A DNA stretch of 64,000 nt, taken from assembly GCA_049841135.1 (NCBI GenBank), contig JASGHK010000005.1, positions 1,674,001 through 1,738,000 on the forward strand, in the 5' to 3' direction. This document shows, piece by piece, positions 50,779 through 61,367 of the stretch (position 1 is the first letter of the stretch; every line of letters begins with the position of its first letter). The DNA is from JACRCT01 sp049841135 (lineage in GTDB: Bacteria; Myxococcota; Myxococcia; Myxococcales; UBA5297). The notes below the pieces were generated by a model. It was not told where the DNA came from. It searched no databases and saw only the letters and a program-made list of their open reading frames with translations. A program made the position numbers and the translations under genes.

Positions 50779-51161
50779 TCAAGAACCGGCGACGAGCGTG
50801 ACGATTCCGCCGACGACGAGCGTGGCTGCTTCGGCCGCACGCCTGGCAGCCTTCGTCCTGGGCCGCTTCGAGGGCGCGAGCTCCAAGGACCAGTCGCCGT
50901 CCGTCAGGCCGCGTGCACGAGGTGGCGGGCGCGCGGCTGCGTCACCGCGGCTCGGTCTGGGTGTGCACCACCGCCCGTGCCGCCGGGTCGAGCACGTCGA
51001 AGACGAGCTGGGCTCCGGCGCGGCGCCAGGTCACCGGCCGCCGCGATCTGGAGGGTCGCGAAGACCGCCACGATGAGCAGCGCGCCGACCCAGCATGCGC
51101 ACGAGGCGCCGGGGGGCGGTGCCTCGTTCATGCTCGGGCCAATCGTGCCTTCGTCCGCCAT
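50779..51161 (-). pseudogene. Small membrane protein, broken
   Basis: The reverse strand from ATG at 51161 gives MADEGTIGPSMNEAPPPGAS, CACWVGALLIVAVFATLQIA (one membrane helix), then in a shifted frame LVFDVLDPAARAVVHTQTE, and later, in a third frame, AARRAAEAATLVVGGIVTLV ending GS. Two insertions (length 3n+2) would link these. It may be a real two-helix protein with errors, or a decayed gene. Confidence 0.35.
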
Positions 51162-51382
51162 TGCGGTCTCCAAGTCGGAGAAGGAGCCCCCCTCTTCAGG
51201 CCTGCCGATTCGCCAGTCGGTCTGAAAATTTGTTCGTAAACCCGGGCATGGCGGGAGATCTGCAAGCATGGGTACTGCCCAAAAAGACGGTAATCCCAAT
51301 ATTGCGAACGAAAATGTGGTTCTTTGCCAAAACACGAGCAAAAATGGAGGGGTGCGAACACTTTGGCAGGAAGGAGCGGCAC

Positions 51383-52891
51383 ATGGCGCGGTGTGAGGCA
51401 GATCGAGTGGTTGGGCTGGCAGCGCTTGCGGCCGCCTACAAACTGCGAGCGCCCAGGCCGTCGGTGACGTCAGTGATAGCCGCCGGTGGTCGCAAAACGA
51501 TCTCCTCCGACGGCCAAACCACGGAGAGGTACCCCGTCGCCTACATGCCGGACGATGACCTGGCCGGCCACTTGCGATTCGCGTTGAGGTACGAGCCGGT
51601 CGATCTCGGAATCCTTGCAGGGGTCTTCAAGGCGAGCCCCCGACCGGAATTGGAGGCCTGGGTGAGGCGGGAGCCCAACGGCGCCTACGCCCGGCGCGCC
51701 TGGTTCCTCTACGAGTGGCTCACCAACTCCACGCTCGATCTCCCGGAGGTGAAGGGGGTGGGGTACGTCGATGCGCTGTCGCCCACCCTGCAGGTCGTGG
51801 CGAAGGGGCGTCCGTCGAAACGCCAGAAGGTGAACGACAACCTCCTGGGGGTTCCAACCTTCTGCCCGACGGTGCGGCGCACGGAGCGTCTGGCCGGCTC
51901 GATGGGCTCGGCACTCTCCGAAGCGGTCAATGCCCTGGTCGCCGGGTGCTCGCCCGAGGTGCTGACGCGGGCCGTGAACTTCCTCTACACGAAGGAGACC
52001 AAGAGCAGCTTCGAGATAGAGCACGAGACGGCAACGGGGTTGCGCGCCGAGCGCTTCGTGGAGGCGTTGCGCGCGGCGCAGTCGTTCGAACCCGGTGCAC
52101 CCGCGGCGATGCTCGCGCTGCAGAACGCCATCGTCGACCCGCGCTACGCCGCAAAGGGTTACCGGGACTTCCAGAACTTCGTCGGGGAGACCGTCGGCGG
52201 CTACCGCGAGGTGGTCCACTTCATCCCCCCGCGCCCCCAGGATGTCCCGGCCCTGATGTCAGGGTGGGCCGGGATGACGGCTCGGCTCTGCGGCGCGACC
52301 GACCCCGTGGTCGCTTCAGCGCTCACCTCCTTCGGCTTCGTCTTCATCCACCCCTTCGAGGACGGCAACGGCCGGATCCATCGCTTCCTCATCCACCACG
52401 TGCTGGCGCGAGAGGGCTTCACGCCCACCGGCATGCTGTTCCCAGTCTCCGCGGCCATCGTCCGGGACCGGCACGGCTATGACGTGGCGCTGGAGACCTT
52501 CTCCCGCACCATTCAGCCGCACCTCGAATGGCGCTGGACTCCAGCGAGGGAGATCGAGGTCACCAGCGAGTCTGCGAGCCTCTACCGCTACTTCGACGCG
52601 ACCGCGCTCGCCGAGTTCCTCTACTCCAAGGTCGAGGAGACCGTTCACAAGGACCTCAAGGAGGAGCTCGGCTTCGTCATCGTCTACGACGCAGCCATGC
52701 GGGCGGTCCGGGAGATCGTGGACATGCCCGATCGCCGCGCCAGCCTGTTCGTGCAGATCGTCATGCGCAATGGAGGGAGGCTCTCGAAGAACAAGCGAGA
52801 GCTGTTCCGGGAACTGTCCGACGCGGAGCTCACCACCCTCGAGACAGCTGTCGGGACCGCCATGGGCGCCGCCAACGTCGAGACTTCCTGA
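51383..52891 (+). CDS. Fic-domain protein (AMPylator-like) with SSFEIEH helix
   Basis: 502 residues. The Fic motif is complete: HPFEDGNGRIHRFLIHHVLA (residues about 326-345). Upstream, TKETKSSFEIEHETATG contains S-x3-E-H, a variant of the S/T-x3-E-G/N inhibitory helix, in the N-terminal domain (class II arrangement). The C-terminal part (residues 430-500) has a winged-helix-like pattern. Fic enzymes transfer AMP to target proteins, and in toxin-antitoxin pairs are kept silent by the inhibitory Glu. AGGAAGGAG before the ATG. No separate antitoxin gene is present. Confidence 0.88.
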   Translation: MARCEADRVVGLAALAAAYKLRAPRPSVTSVIAAGGRKTISSDGQTTERYPVAYMPDDDLAGHLRFALRYEPVDLGILAGVFKASPRPELEAWVRREPNGAYARRAWFLYEWLTNSTLDLPEVKGVGYVDALSPTLQVVAKGRPSKRQKVNDNLLGVPTFCPTVRRTERLAGSMGSALSEAVNALVAGCSPEVLTRAVNFLYTKETKSSFEIEHETATGLRAERFVEALRAAQSFEPGAPAAMLALQNAIVDPRYAAKGYRDFQNFVGETVGGYREVVHFIPPRPQDVPALMSGWAGMTARLCGATDPVVASALTSFGFVFIHPFEDGNGRIHRFLIHHVLAREGFTPTGMLFPVSAAIVRDRHGYDVALETFSRTIQPHLEWRWTPAREIEVTSESASLYRYFDATALAEFLYSKVEETVHKDLKEELGFVIVYDAAMRAVREIVDMPDRRASLFVQIVMRNGGRLSKNKRELFRELSDAELTTLETAVGTAMGAANVETS

Positions 52892-52920
52892 GGACCTCGC
52901 ACTCACCACGGAACGAGCTG

Positions 52921-53037
52921 ATGGGGACGCCTTCCTACCGGCTCACCCGGGAGACGAAGTTCGTGGCTCGAAAGGTACTCCGAGAGCGAGCAGAGGGGTA
53001 TCGCGTGCCGCAGTGCCCCGAGGAACGCTCTGGCTGA
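52921..53037 (+). CDS. Short ORF after the Fic gene
   Basis: 38 residues, MGTPSYRLTRETKFVARKVL and a Arg/Glu-rich end, 30 bp after the Fic gene. It has no hydrophobic part. It could be a small partner or a remnant. Support is weak. Confidence 0.25.
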   Translation: MGTPSYRLTRETKFVARKVLRERAEGYRVPQCPEERSG

Positions 53038-53049
53038 AGGCTTCTCCCT

Positions 53050-54260
53050 TCACCACCTCAGCGCGTCAATCAGCAGATCGCGTGCGTTCTTCGTGGCCGC
53101 CGTCGAGGAAGCCTCCAGACGCACGCGGGCGAGGCGGATTCTCCCCTCCACGCTGACCCGGACGAACAGCTCCTGACAGGTCATCGCCATCGGGGAGGAC
53201 CAGCGCCACCCGGCGCCGCTGCGCAAAGACCACGATCGACCATCGGAGAGACGGACAACTCTCAGCTGCTCCGCTCCCAGGCGCGCCGCGTAGCCGCAGC
53301 CGACCACGAAGCCAGAGGTGCCGAAGTCCGAGCCGGACTCCTCCCTCAAGCGCCTCGCCCGGATAGCGGTGGGGGCGGTCGTGAACGGTGCGGTGAGGAT
53401 CGACACGTGCTCGTAGCGCCCGTCGTCGCGCGCTCGATCAACGTCCTCCTCGGGCCGGACAGGCCCACCGCGGGCCTCGATCCACACCATGTCCTTTCCA
53501 TCTGTCCCGAAGTCGGCCACGCCGCGACCGCTCGACTCTCCCGCGGCGAGGAAGTCGGCGACGCCTCCCGAGGGCGTGTAGACCTGCACCTTGGAGTGCC
53601 TGAGGTTGCTCGCCTGCCAGAACACGGCCCCCGCAGCGAGCACGGGCGCTTCCAGCTTCATCCCTGGCTCCCGCTCGGCAGACCAGAGCCGGGGCAGCCG
53701 CTCGCCGCTGTCCCATGCAAGCGGCTCGTACGAGAACTCGCTGGTGAGATCGAGGACCGCGAACGGGCCCGCGAAGGGCGAATGCGCCGCCTGCCCGCCC
53801 AGGCGAACGGCGAGGCGGGGCGACAGAGCGCTCCACTCCCCAGCGAAGAGGCCTCCCCCAACGGAGCGCTGGTCTTCGAAGACCGCAGCGCATAGCGACC
53901 GCCCAGGAGGCTGGTGAACACCAGCGTTCAGGGGCTGCCCGGCGTCTGCAGGATCGATGTCTGGACCGGTCCGTCCGCCTCGCCGACGAGCCAGTAGACG
54001 CCCTTGAGCGCGGGCATGGCGCTGCGGTAGACGCCGAGCATCACCTGCCCCCTCGGGCCGACCCATGCCGCATCGGCGATGGGCGGCCCTGGCTCTCGAG
54101 GGGAATTGGCGGCCATCAACCTGCAGCCCCCTTGCGGCAGTGGCGCGCCCTCCGGGCACGGCTCCCAGCGGATGGCCCCGGGCAGCAGCCTCCTGCTCGA
54201 CGCGACGTAGAAGCCGCACCGGGGAGCGAAGCGGCGTTCCAGCTCCCAGCCTTCGGGCAC
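53050..54260 (-). CDS. Beta-propeller-like protein, function unknown (disrupted)
   Basis: The reverse strand carries repeated beta units: GFYVASSRRLLPGAIRWEPC, VYRSAMPALKGVYWLVGEAD, LEAPVLAAGAVFWQASNLRH and DGKDMVWIEARGGPVRPEE. A stop and shift occur near 53930-53945; the two parts read coherently on each side. The start is unclear: GTG at 54260 is the only visible one, and the residues before it (PSAATAARPAG) look like the end of a signal region, so the true 5' part may be lost to another indel. No family identified. Confidence 0.55.
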
Positions 54261-54447
54261 GCCGGCGGGTCGGGCGGCCGTCGCCGCCGAGGGAGCAGTT
54301 CGAGGGGCCGGGCACCTTCAACCCGGGGCGGGAAGCTGGCCCTGGCAGCGAACGCTGCCCGTTCCAAACGGGCAGGCGTCCGGGCAAGTCATCGCGCTGA
54401 ACTGGATCGGGTACGTCGGGACGCGGGCGCTCGGCCTTCGCCTTGGC

Positions 54448-55471
54448 CTAGCTCGGCGCGGCGAGCGGCCCCTGCTCCAGGAATCGTCTGAGGTTGCCGC
54501 CGAGCACCTTGGCGACGACCGGCGCCGGGACGCCGTGCTCGAGCAGCGAGCGGGTGATGGCGCGCAGGTCCTGTGCGCCGCGCAGCGCCTGAGGCGTCTT
54601 CACGGCGCCGTCGAAGTCGGAGCCCAGCCCCACGTGGTCCTCGCCGGCCACCTCGATCGCGCGCAGGAAGTGCCGGGCCAGGTGGTCCATCGTCTTGCCG
54701 CCCAGGAACGCGACCGCGAAGATCACGCAGACCACCCCGCCGCGCGCGGCGACGGCCCGCAGGACGTCGTCGTCGAGGTTGCGCCAGAGCTTGTGCGCCG
54801 AGGCGATGCCGGTGTGCGAGCAGAACACCCGGACGGACGTCGCGAGCACGTCGTCGATGAGGGCGCGGGAGGCGTGCGCGAGGTCGACGGCCAGGTTGAG
54901 CCGCGTCATCTCGGCCACGATTCTCGCGGCCCAGGGAGGTGAGCCCCTTCTTGCTGGTGAGCGGGAAGGACGAGCCGCCGACGTCGTTGTGCCCCAGGTG
55001 CGTCAGCGACATGAACCGCACGCCGCGCTCCGCGAAGCGCGCGAGCTGGCCGGGGTCGTTGCCCAGCGCGTGCGCGCCCTCGATGCCCAGCACGGCGGAG
55101 ATGCGGCCGGCTTTCTCGTTCTCAGCCAGGTCGTCTGCCCGCCGGGCGATCGCCGCCTCGGCCGGGACCTTGGCGCAAAACCGCTCGAGCTGATCGATCT
55201 GCCAGTGGGCTCGCGAGCGCTCGTTCGCCCGGGGTGCCTTCGGCCAGCCTTGCCGCAGCGCGAGGAGCTGGAAGCCGTCGACGTAGGGCCAGCCGCGGGT
55301 CACCAGCGTGAAGCACTGCAGCTTGACCCCACCTTCGCGCAGCCGGGGGAAGTCGACGTTGCCTTCCTCGGAGCGCACGGTCAGGTCGCGGTTCCACATC
55401 AGCGAATCGGCATGGGCGTCGGCGACATAGGCCGCGCGGTGGACTGACTCGATGAGGCTCTGCTCGACCAT
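54448..55471 (-). CDS. Membrane dipeptidase (M19) (frameshifted)
   Basis: 341 residues after repair. Metal ligands of the renal dipeptidase family: ADAHADSLM (H-x-D), GIEGAHALG (Glu bridging both metals), SLTHLGHNDVGGSS (His) and, after repair, AVDLAHAS, plus VGLGSDFDGAVKTP near the end. The frame breaks at 54919-54923 (GAATC on the coding strand, for GATC); removing one base joins SLGREIVAEMTRLNLA. Such enzymes cleave dipeptides, including D-containing ones, and beta-lactams. It is cytoplasmic as drawn; an upstream signal sequence was not found. Confidence 0.85.
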
Positions 55472-55774
55472 CCGGGACTCCAGGGAATCGAAGGACGCCC
55501 ACGTACCGGATTTGCCGGCCGGAGCGCAAGCAAGGAGAAGGGCGGGTGATGCCTGAGCACGCTGCAGTCTGACCCGCTGACGTCGACGCCGTAGGCCGCG
55601 CCGGTCTGCCCTCCGAGCCTCTCGCGACCCGCCACCGTAGTCGCCCGGCCACAGCCGTAGTCCTCTCTCTCCAGGCTGAAGGTCGCCTGGCAAGCATCGT
55701 CCACAGGAGAACGGGCCCTGGCCCGAGCCTTGCCAGAGTCCGCCCTCCCAGCCCCGCTGGCTGGAGGAGGACGG
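55472..55774. other. Divergent intergenic region
   Basis: Between the M19 dipeptidase and lyase genes (303 bases). No clear gene or repeat is seen; leftward frames here lack family resemblance. It should contain both promoters. GGAGGAGG ends it, serving the lyase. Confidence 0.4.
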
Positions 55775-56907
55775 ATGGGCAAGCTCGCTCGGTGTGGTGC
55801 AGTCGCGTCTCTGTCGTTGTCGCTGCTGGCGGCGGTCCCGGCTCAGGCCTCGGTGGTCTGGCGGGGCGACTACGAGACCGGAGACTGGTCGCAGTGGTCG
55901 AAGGCGCAGGTCGTCTCGGAGGACCGGTTGCAGGTCGTCACCTCGCCGGTGACGCAGGGCCAGTACGCGCTCAAGGTGACGGTGAACCAGGGGGACAACC
56001 CCATCGGCGCCAGCGGCAACCGCAACGAGCTCGTCTACCTGTCCTACGAGCCCGAGGGCACCGAGCGCTGGTACCGCTGGCAGACGATGTGGCCCCAGAG
56101 CTACCCCAGCGACGCGCCCTGGCAGATCTTCACGCAGTGGCACCACAGCGGCAGCGACGGTTCGCCCCCGATGGTCTTCTCGGTCCGCGGCGAGACGGTG
56201 CGCATGCTCGCCAACACCGCGGTGGTCTGGACCACGCCGCTCGTCCGCGGCGTCTGGCACGACTTCCTCTTCCACGTGAAGTGGTCGCCCAACGCCTCGG
56301 TGGGCTTCGTGGAGGCTCTCGGTACGACGGCCAGCTCGCGCTGCCCAAGACCTTCACGCCGACGCAGTTCGCCGGGCAGACCAACTACCTCAAGCAGGGC
56401 CTCTACCGGGACGACACCATCGCCTCGACGGCGACGATCTTCCACGACGGCATGGTCATCGGCACCTCGCGCCAGGACGTGGACCCGGGCGCGACGCCGG
56501 CGGTCGATGCCGGATCACCTGCGCGCGCGGATGCCGCGGCGCCGGCGGGGCCGGACGCCCAGATCGTTGCGCCTGGAGCGGACGCTCGTGTCGCGGCACC
56601 CGGACCGGATGCCGAGGTCGCCGCGCCTGGGCCGGATGCCGAGACGGCAAAGCCCACGCCCGATGCTGGACTCGCCGAGCCTGGACCGGACGCCCGGGAA
56701 CCCGCGGCGGCGCCGGACGCCGAGGCGGCGCCTGCCGCCGATGCTTCGTGGGACGCGTCGCCGGCTCCAGCTGCCGACGCGGCCGGCGTCCCCGGAATCC
56801 CCACGGATCCCTACGGTGGCGCCGGGTGCAGCAGCGTTCCCGGCGGGGTCTTTCTCTCGCTGGCGGCCATGGCGCTTGGCGTCCTCGTCCAGCGGCGCCG
56901 GCGCTGA
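55775..56907 (+). CDS. Secreted heparin-lyase-like polysaccharide lyase with MYXO-CTERM tail (frameshifted)
   Basis: ATG at 55775 after GGAGGAGG; signal peptide cut after VPAQA. Catalytic beta-jelly-roll of the PF14099 type: WRGDYETGDWSQWSKAQVVS, GNRNELVYLSYEPEGTERWY, WQIFTQWHHSGSDGSPP. Repair at 56312-56322 (GAGGCTCTCGG to GAGCTCTGG) gives GFVELWYDGQLALPKTFTPT. A Pro/Ala/Asp-rich linker of about 80 residues then leads to GGAGCSSVPGGVFLSLAAMA and RRRR at the end, a MYXO-CTERM-like sorting tail. Substrate likely an acidic glycan. Confidence 0.8.
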
Positions 56908-56963
56908 GGCAGAGATGAGCGACGGGCGGCCTGCCCACGGCAGGTCGCCCGCTGGCGTCACGA

Positions 56964-57279
56964 CTACCGGCACTCCTGCGCGTCGTGCTTCTGCCGCCAG
57001 AATCTGCCGGCTGAGCCGGTCCTGCCGGCGCTCGATCCGGCGCCGCTCGACGGGGCCGAGCCGGCCGTCGTCTCCGCGGTCCCGGCGGATCTCGTGCTGC
57101 AGCCGGTGGTGCTTGCGCTCGAGCCGGGCGGCTTCGCGGCGGGTCAGCTCGCCGGACGCCGCGCCCTCGCGGATCCGCTCCTCCTGCCGCACCTGGCGCT
57201 CGTCCGCTCGGGCCGCGAAGGCCGGGGTCGCCGCCAGGATGCCCATCGCCAACGCTACGATCGTCAGCATCCGCTTCAT
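56964..57279 (-). CDS. Small exported Arg-rich protein (frameshifted)
   Basis: ATG at 57279 gives MKRMLTIVALAMGILAATPA, then a hydrophilic helical part with ERQVRQEERIREGAASGELT and RREAARLERKHHRLQHEIRR, RRRIERRQDRLSRQI. It resembles the small stress-type proteins with repeated RQ-ER segments known from many proteobacteria. Coding strand GATTC at 57006-57002 should be GATC: repair ends WRQKHDAQECR and a stop at 56964. Without repair the frame runs 450 bases into the opposite gene. Confidence 0.65.
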
Positions 57280-57429
57280 GGCGCTCTCCTTCTCGTCTTC
57301 GGCCTCTGCCGGCTTGAACACCGGCAGCCCGCGGCGGTTGCGGACGAAGACAGGAGCAGCAGTGGAGCGCACCTCGACTCGCGAAGGAGGAAGAGCTTCC
57401 GACGTAGGTCGCCGAAGGCAACCCACGAA

Positions 57430-57463
57430 CCCCCTCCCGCAGTTTGGGAGGTTTGGGAGGGGG
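57430..57463 (-). terminator. G/C-rich hairpin after the kinase gene
   Basis: CCCCCTCCC (57430-57438) and GGGAGGGGG (57455-57463) pair across 16 nt. It lies just after the kinase stop codon on the reverse strand. Confidence 0.55.
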
Positions 57464-57477
57464 CAGGGGGGAGGGCC

Positions 57478-60400
57478 CTACTTCGCCGGCTCGGGGTGGT
57501 ACCCGGCCGCCCGCGCCTCCTCGAGGAGGATTCTGCGGCTCCGCGTCGAGCACCGAGAAGTCCACCGGGTAGAGCCGCACGGTGTTGTTGTCGCCCAGGG
57601 CGATCATCCGCCCGTCGGGCGAGAAGTCCGCGCCCGAGACCTCGCGCGCGGCGTGCAGGATGAGCTTCATCTCGCCGGTCGCGGCCTCCCAGACCCGCGC
57701 GGTGCCGTCGTCGGCGCCGGTCACCACCAGCCGGCCGTCGGGCGAGAAGTGCGCGCTGTTGACCCATTGGCCGTGGCCCGCGAGGCGCACCTGCTCCTTC
57801 CACGTCTTGGCGTCCCAGACGATGGCCACCCCGTCCTTGCCCGCCGAGGCCAGCCGCGTGCCGTCGGCGCTGAACGAGAGCGACCAGACCCAGTCGTTGT
57901 GGCCCTTGAGCACCGCGACGCACTTGCTGGTGGCGACGTCCCAGATGCGGATGGTCTTGTCGAAGCTGCCGGAGGCCAGCAGCCTGCCGTCCGGCGAGAA
58001 GACCACGCTCGTCAGCTGCGCCTCGTGCCCCTCGAGCACGCCGTGCGGCGCGCCGCGGGTGGCGTCGTAGAGGCGCACGCCCTTGTCCACGCCGGCGGTG
58101 GCGAGCAGGTTCCCGTCCGGCGAGAACGCCACGTCGTAGATCTCCTGGGGCTGCTCCAACCGGTGCAGCGCGCGCCCTTCCTTCAGGTCCCAGACGATGA
58201 CCTTGCGCTCGCGGGCGGCCGAGGCGAGCAGCGTGCCGCTGCGGCTGAACGACAGGCGCAGCACCGCGTTGTTGTGGCCGACGAGCGTGGTCAGCGCCTG
58301 GCCAGTCGTCGTGTCGAAGATGCGCACGACCTTGTCGTTGCCGCCCGAGGCCAAGAGCTTGCCCAAAGGCGAGAAGGCGACGCCCAGCACGCCGCCGGTG
58401 TGCCCGGTCAGCGCGTGGCGGTCCGCCTGTCGCACGCGCCAGAGCTTGAGCTGCCGGTCCTGGCCGGCGCTGGCCATGGTGTCGCCCGTGGGCGAGAAGG
58501 CGACGCCGTAGGCCGTGCCGCCGTGCGCGTCGAGGGTGGCCAGCGCGCTGCCGCCGCGGGCGTCCCACACCCGCACCGTCTTGTCGAAGCCACCGGAGAC
58601 GAGGTAGCGGCCGTCGGGCGAGTAGGCGAGCGACCAGATGCCGCCGACGCCCTGGCTCACCTCCAGCGTCTGCAGCGGCTTGCCGGTCTCGGGCTGGAAG
58701 ACGCGGATGCTGCGCTCCCCGCCGCCGGTGGCGAGCGACCGTCCGTCCGGCGAGAAGGCAAGCGAGCGGACCTCGGTGGTGAACGCCGCCATGGTCAGCA
58801 CCGGCTCGAGCCCAGGCAGCCGCCAGACGCGCAGCTGGTGGTCGGCGCCGCCGGTGGCGAGCAGCCGCCCGTCGGGGGAGAACGCCGCGGCCAGCACCTG
58901 GTCGTCGTGGGGCAGGGTCTTGAGCGTCTCGCCGCTGGCCACGTCCCACAGCCGCACCGTGCGGTCCCAGCTGGCCGAGGCCAAGAGCGTCGCGTCGGGC
59001 GAGAAGGCCACCTGGTAGACGAGGTTCTCGTGGCCCTCCAGGGCCTTGATCTGCGCGCCGGTCTGCGGGTCCCAGAGGATGACGCGCCGGTCGCGGCCAG
59101 CGCTGGCGAGCATGCGCCCGTCGGCGGACCAGGCGATGGTGTAGATGCGGTCCTTGTGGCCCTCGAGGGTCTTGAAGAGCTCGCGCGCCTGGACATCGAA
59201 GATGTGCAGCTTGCCGTCGTAGCTGCCCACCGCCAGGCGCTTGCCGTCGGCGGAGTAGGCGACCTGGGTGAGCGCCTCCTCGAGCTTGAAGGTGGCGGCG
59301 AGGTCGACGAGCGAGTTCTGCCGCGTCTGGTAGATGGTGGAGGCGGCCTTGACCAGGAGCTGGCGCGCCTCGGCGTGCTCGCCGGCGAACTCGGGAACGT
59401 AGAAGCTGCCCTTGGGGTGCGCCGGGTTGTTGAGCATCGACTCGGCGGCGAGCCCGGCGGCGGTGGCGAAGCGGAAGTCCTCGCGCTGCTGGTCGGCTTC
59501 CTTGGCGCGCGCCTCGGCGAGGTTGAAGTGGGCGATCGTGCTCTCGCGCTTGGCGTCGGCGCGCGCGATGCTCTCGCGGCGCAGGGCGAAGCTGACCAGG
59601 ATGAGCGCGCCGACGATGGCCACGAGCACCAGGGCGGCCGCGGCCATGGCCTTCTTGTTCTGCTCGGCGAAGCGGCGCAACAGCTCCCAGCTGGTGTAGC
59701 GGTAGGCGGTGACGCGGCCGCCGGTCAGGAAGGTCTCGATCTCGTCGGCGATGTCCTTGGCGGTCTTGTAGCGGCGCGTCTTCTCCTTGCGCAGCGCCTT
59801 CTCGCAGATGGCCGCCAGCTCCGGCGGCGCCTCCCTGCACACGTCCAGCACCGGGCGGACGTGGCCGGCGAGCACCGCGGTGAAGAGCTCGGCCTGCGTC
59901 TTGCCGGTGTTGGGCGGGGAGCCGGTGAGGATCTGGTAGAGGATGGCGCCCAGGCCCCAGACGTCGCTGCGCTCGTCGATCTCGTCGACCTTGCCGGCGG
60001 CCTGCTCCGGGCTCATGTAGGCCGGGGTGCCGATGGCCGCGCCGTCCACGGTCTCGGCGACCGCGTACTCGGCCATCAGCTTCTGCTCGTTGGCGATGTC
60101 CACCGCGCGGATGTCGCGCTTGCCGCGGACCTTGGCGATGCCCCAGTCGAGCAGCACGGTCTCGCCGAACTCGCCGACCATGGCGTTGCTGGGCTTCAGG
60201 TCCCGGTGGATGACGCCGCGGCTGTGCGCGTAGGCGACGGCCGAGCAGATGTCCATGAAGGGCCGCAACAGGCGCAGCCGCTCCTGCAGCGTCTTGCAGC
60301 TCTTGAGCTTCTCGGAGAGCGTCACCCCGCGCACGAAGCGCATCGAGTAGTAGAGCGCGCCGTCCTTGCGCCGGCCCAGGTCGTAGACCGGGACGATGTT

Positions 60401-61154
60401 CGGGTGCTCGAGCTGGCCGGTGACCCGGGCCTCGCGCAAGAGGCGCTGGGCCTCGACGCTGGTCGAGCGGCTGGCCTGGGCGTCGGGGGCCGAGGCGTCC
60501 GGCTGGAATCTCCTTGATGGCGACGTCCCGGCCGACGTGCTCGTCGCGGCAGAGCATGATCTTGGCCTGGCCGCCGGAGGCGTGGACGCGCACGAAGGTG
60601 TAGCGGCCGGGGGTCTCGCAGGCGAGCGCCTCGCCGCCGGCCTCCTCTTCGCGCTCCGCCACGCGGTTGATCGCCTGGTTGCCGCGGGTGGAGCGGAAGC
60701 CGGCCTTGCCGTCGACGGTGGCGTTGGGCGAGACGAGGGGGGCGGCGACGCCCAGCGAGCCGGGGGTCTCGGCGCGGGTGGGCTCGATGTCATCGTCGTC
60801 GATGACCACCGGCGGCGGCGCCTTGCCGGGGACGGGCGCCGAGGGGCTGGCGGAGGCGGTGGCGGGACGCCGGGTGCCGGGCGAGAGGGGCGCCTCGGCG
60901 TTCTCGACCAGGGTGGACTCGGGGTCCTGGCGGACGGCCGGCGCCACGGGCTGGGCGCTCTTGAGCTTCAGCTCGAGCTGCGAGCGCTGGGCGGCGTTGA
61001 TGACGCGCTCGCGCTCCAGGTACTCGGCGGGGTCCTTGGCGCGGCCTTCCTCGCAGGCCTCCAGCGCCTTGGCCACCTGCGCCGGGGTCGCCAGGCGCAA
61101 TTCGAGGGCGAGGCTGGCGATGCGGTGATGGGCCTTCGGAAGCTCGCGCGCCAC
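57478..61154 (-). CDS. Membrane Ser/Thr protein kinase with 14 WD40 repeats (two frameshifts)
   Basis: About 1225 residues. N-terminal 200 residues (Ala/Pro-rich linker), then a Hanks-type kinase: GQAKIMLCRDEHVGRDVAIK, HRDLKPSNAM, LLDWGIAK (DWG for DFG), GTPAYMSPEQAAGK. One membrane helix (AAALVLVAIVGALILVSFAL), a helical linker, then 14 WD units such as LEGHKDRIYTIAWSADGRML and ASAGRDRRVILWD, i.e. two seven-blade propellers outside. Repairs: 60506-60510 (GAATC to GATC, giving IKEIQPDASAPDAQ) and 57539-57543 (end EPQILLEEARAAGYHPEPAK). Eukaryote-like signalling. Confidence 0.88.
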
Positions 61155-61367
61155 TGACTACGTCCTCCCCTCGATTCGCCGGCCGGCGGCTGATCCTCGC
61201 AGAGGCGGGAGTTTGAAGCCAGCCACAAGACCGAAAAGCCCCGCACACGATGTTCCCGGCGTCTCTCGCGATTGGGTTCCTCGGGTCAAGTGGGCCAAGT
61301 CATTGATGAATCGAGGCGGGCGAGGCAACGTGCCCCATCCGGACGGCCTGCTTTGCATTCGTGCCGT

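Noticed and set aside
55730..60517. A 1595-codon rightward frame
   Set aside because: Its first 200 codons are the real lyase gene up to its frameshift; the rest is antisense to the WD40 kinase and has Arg/Gly/Val-rich shadow composition.
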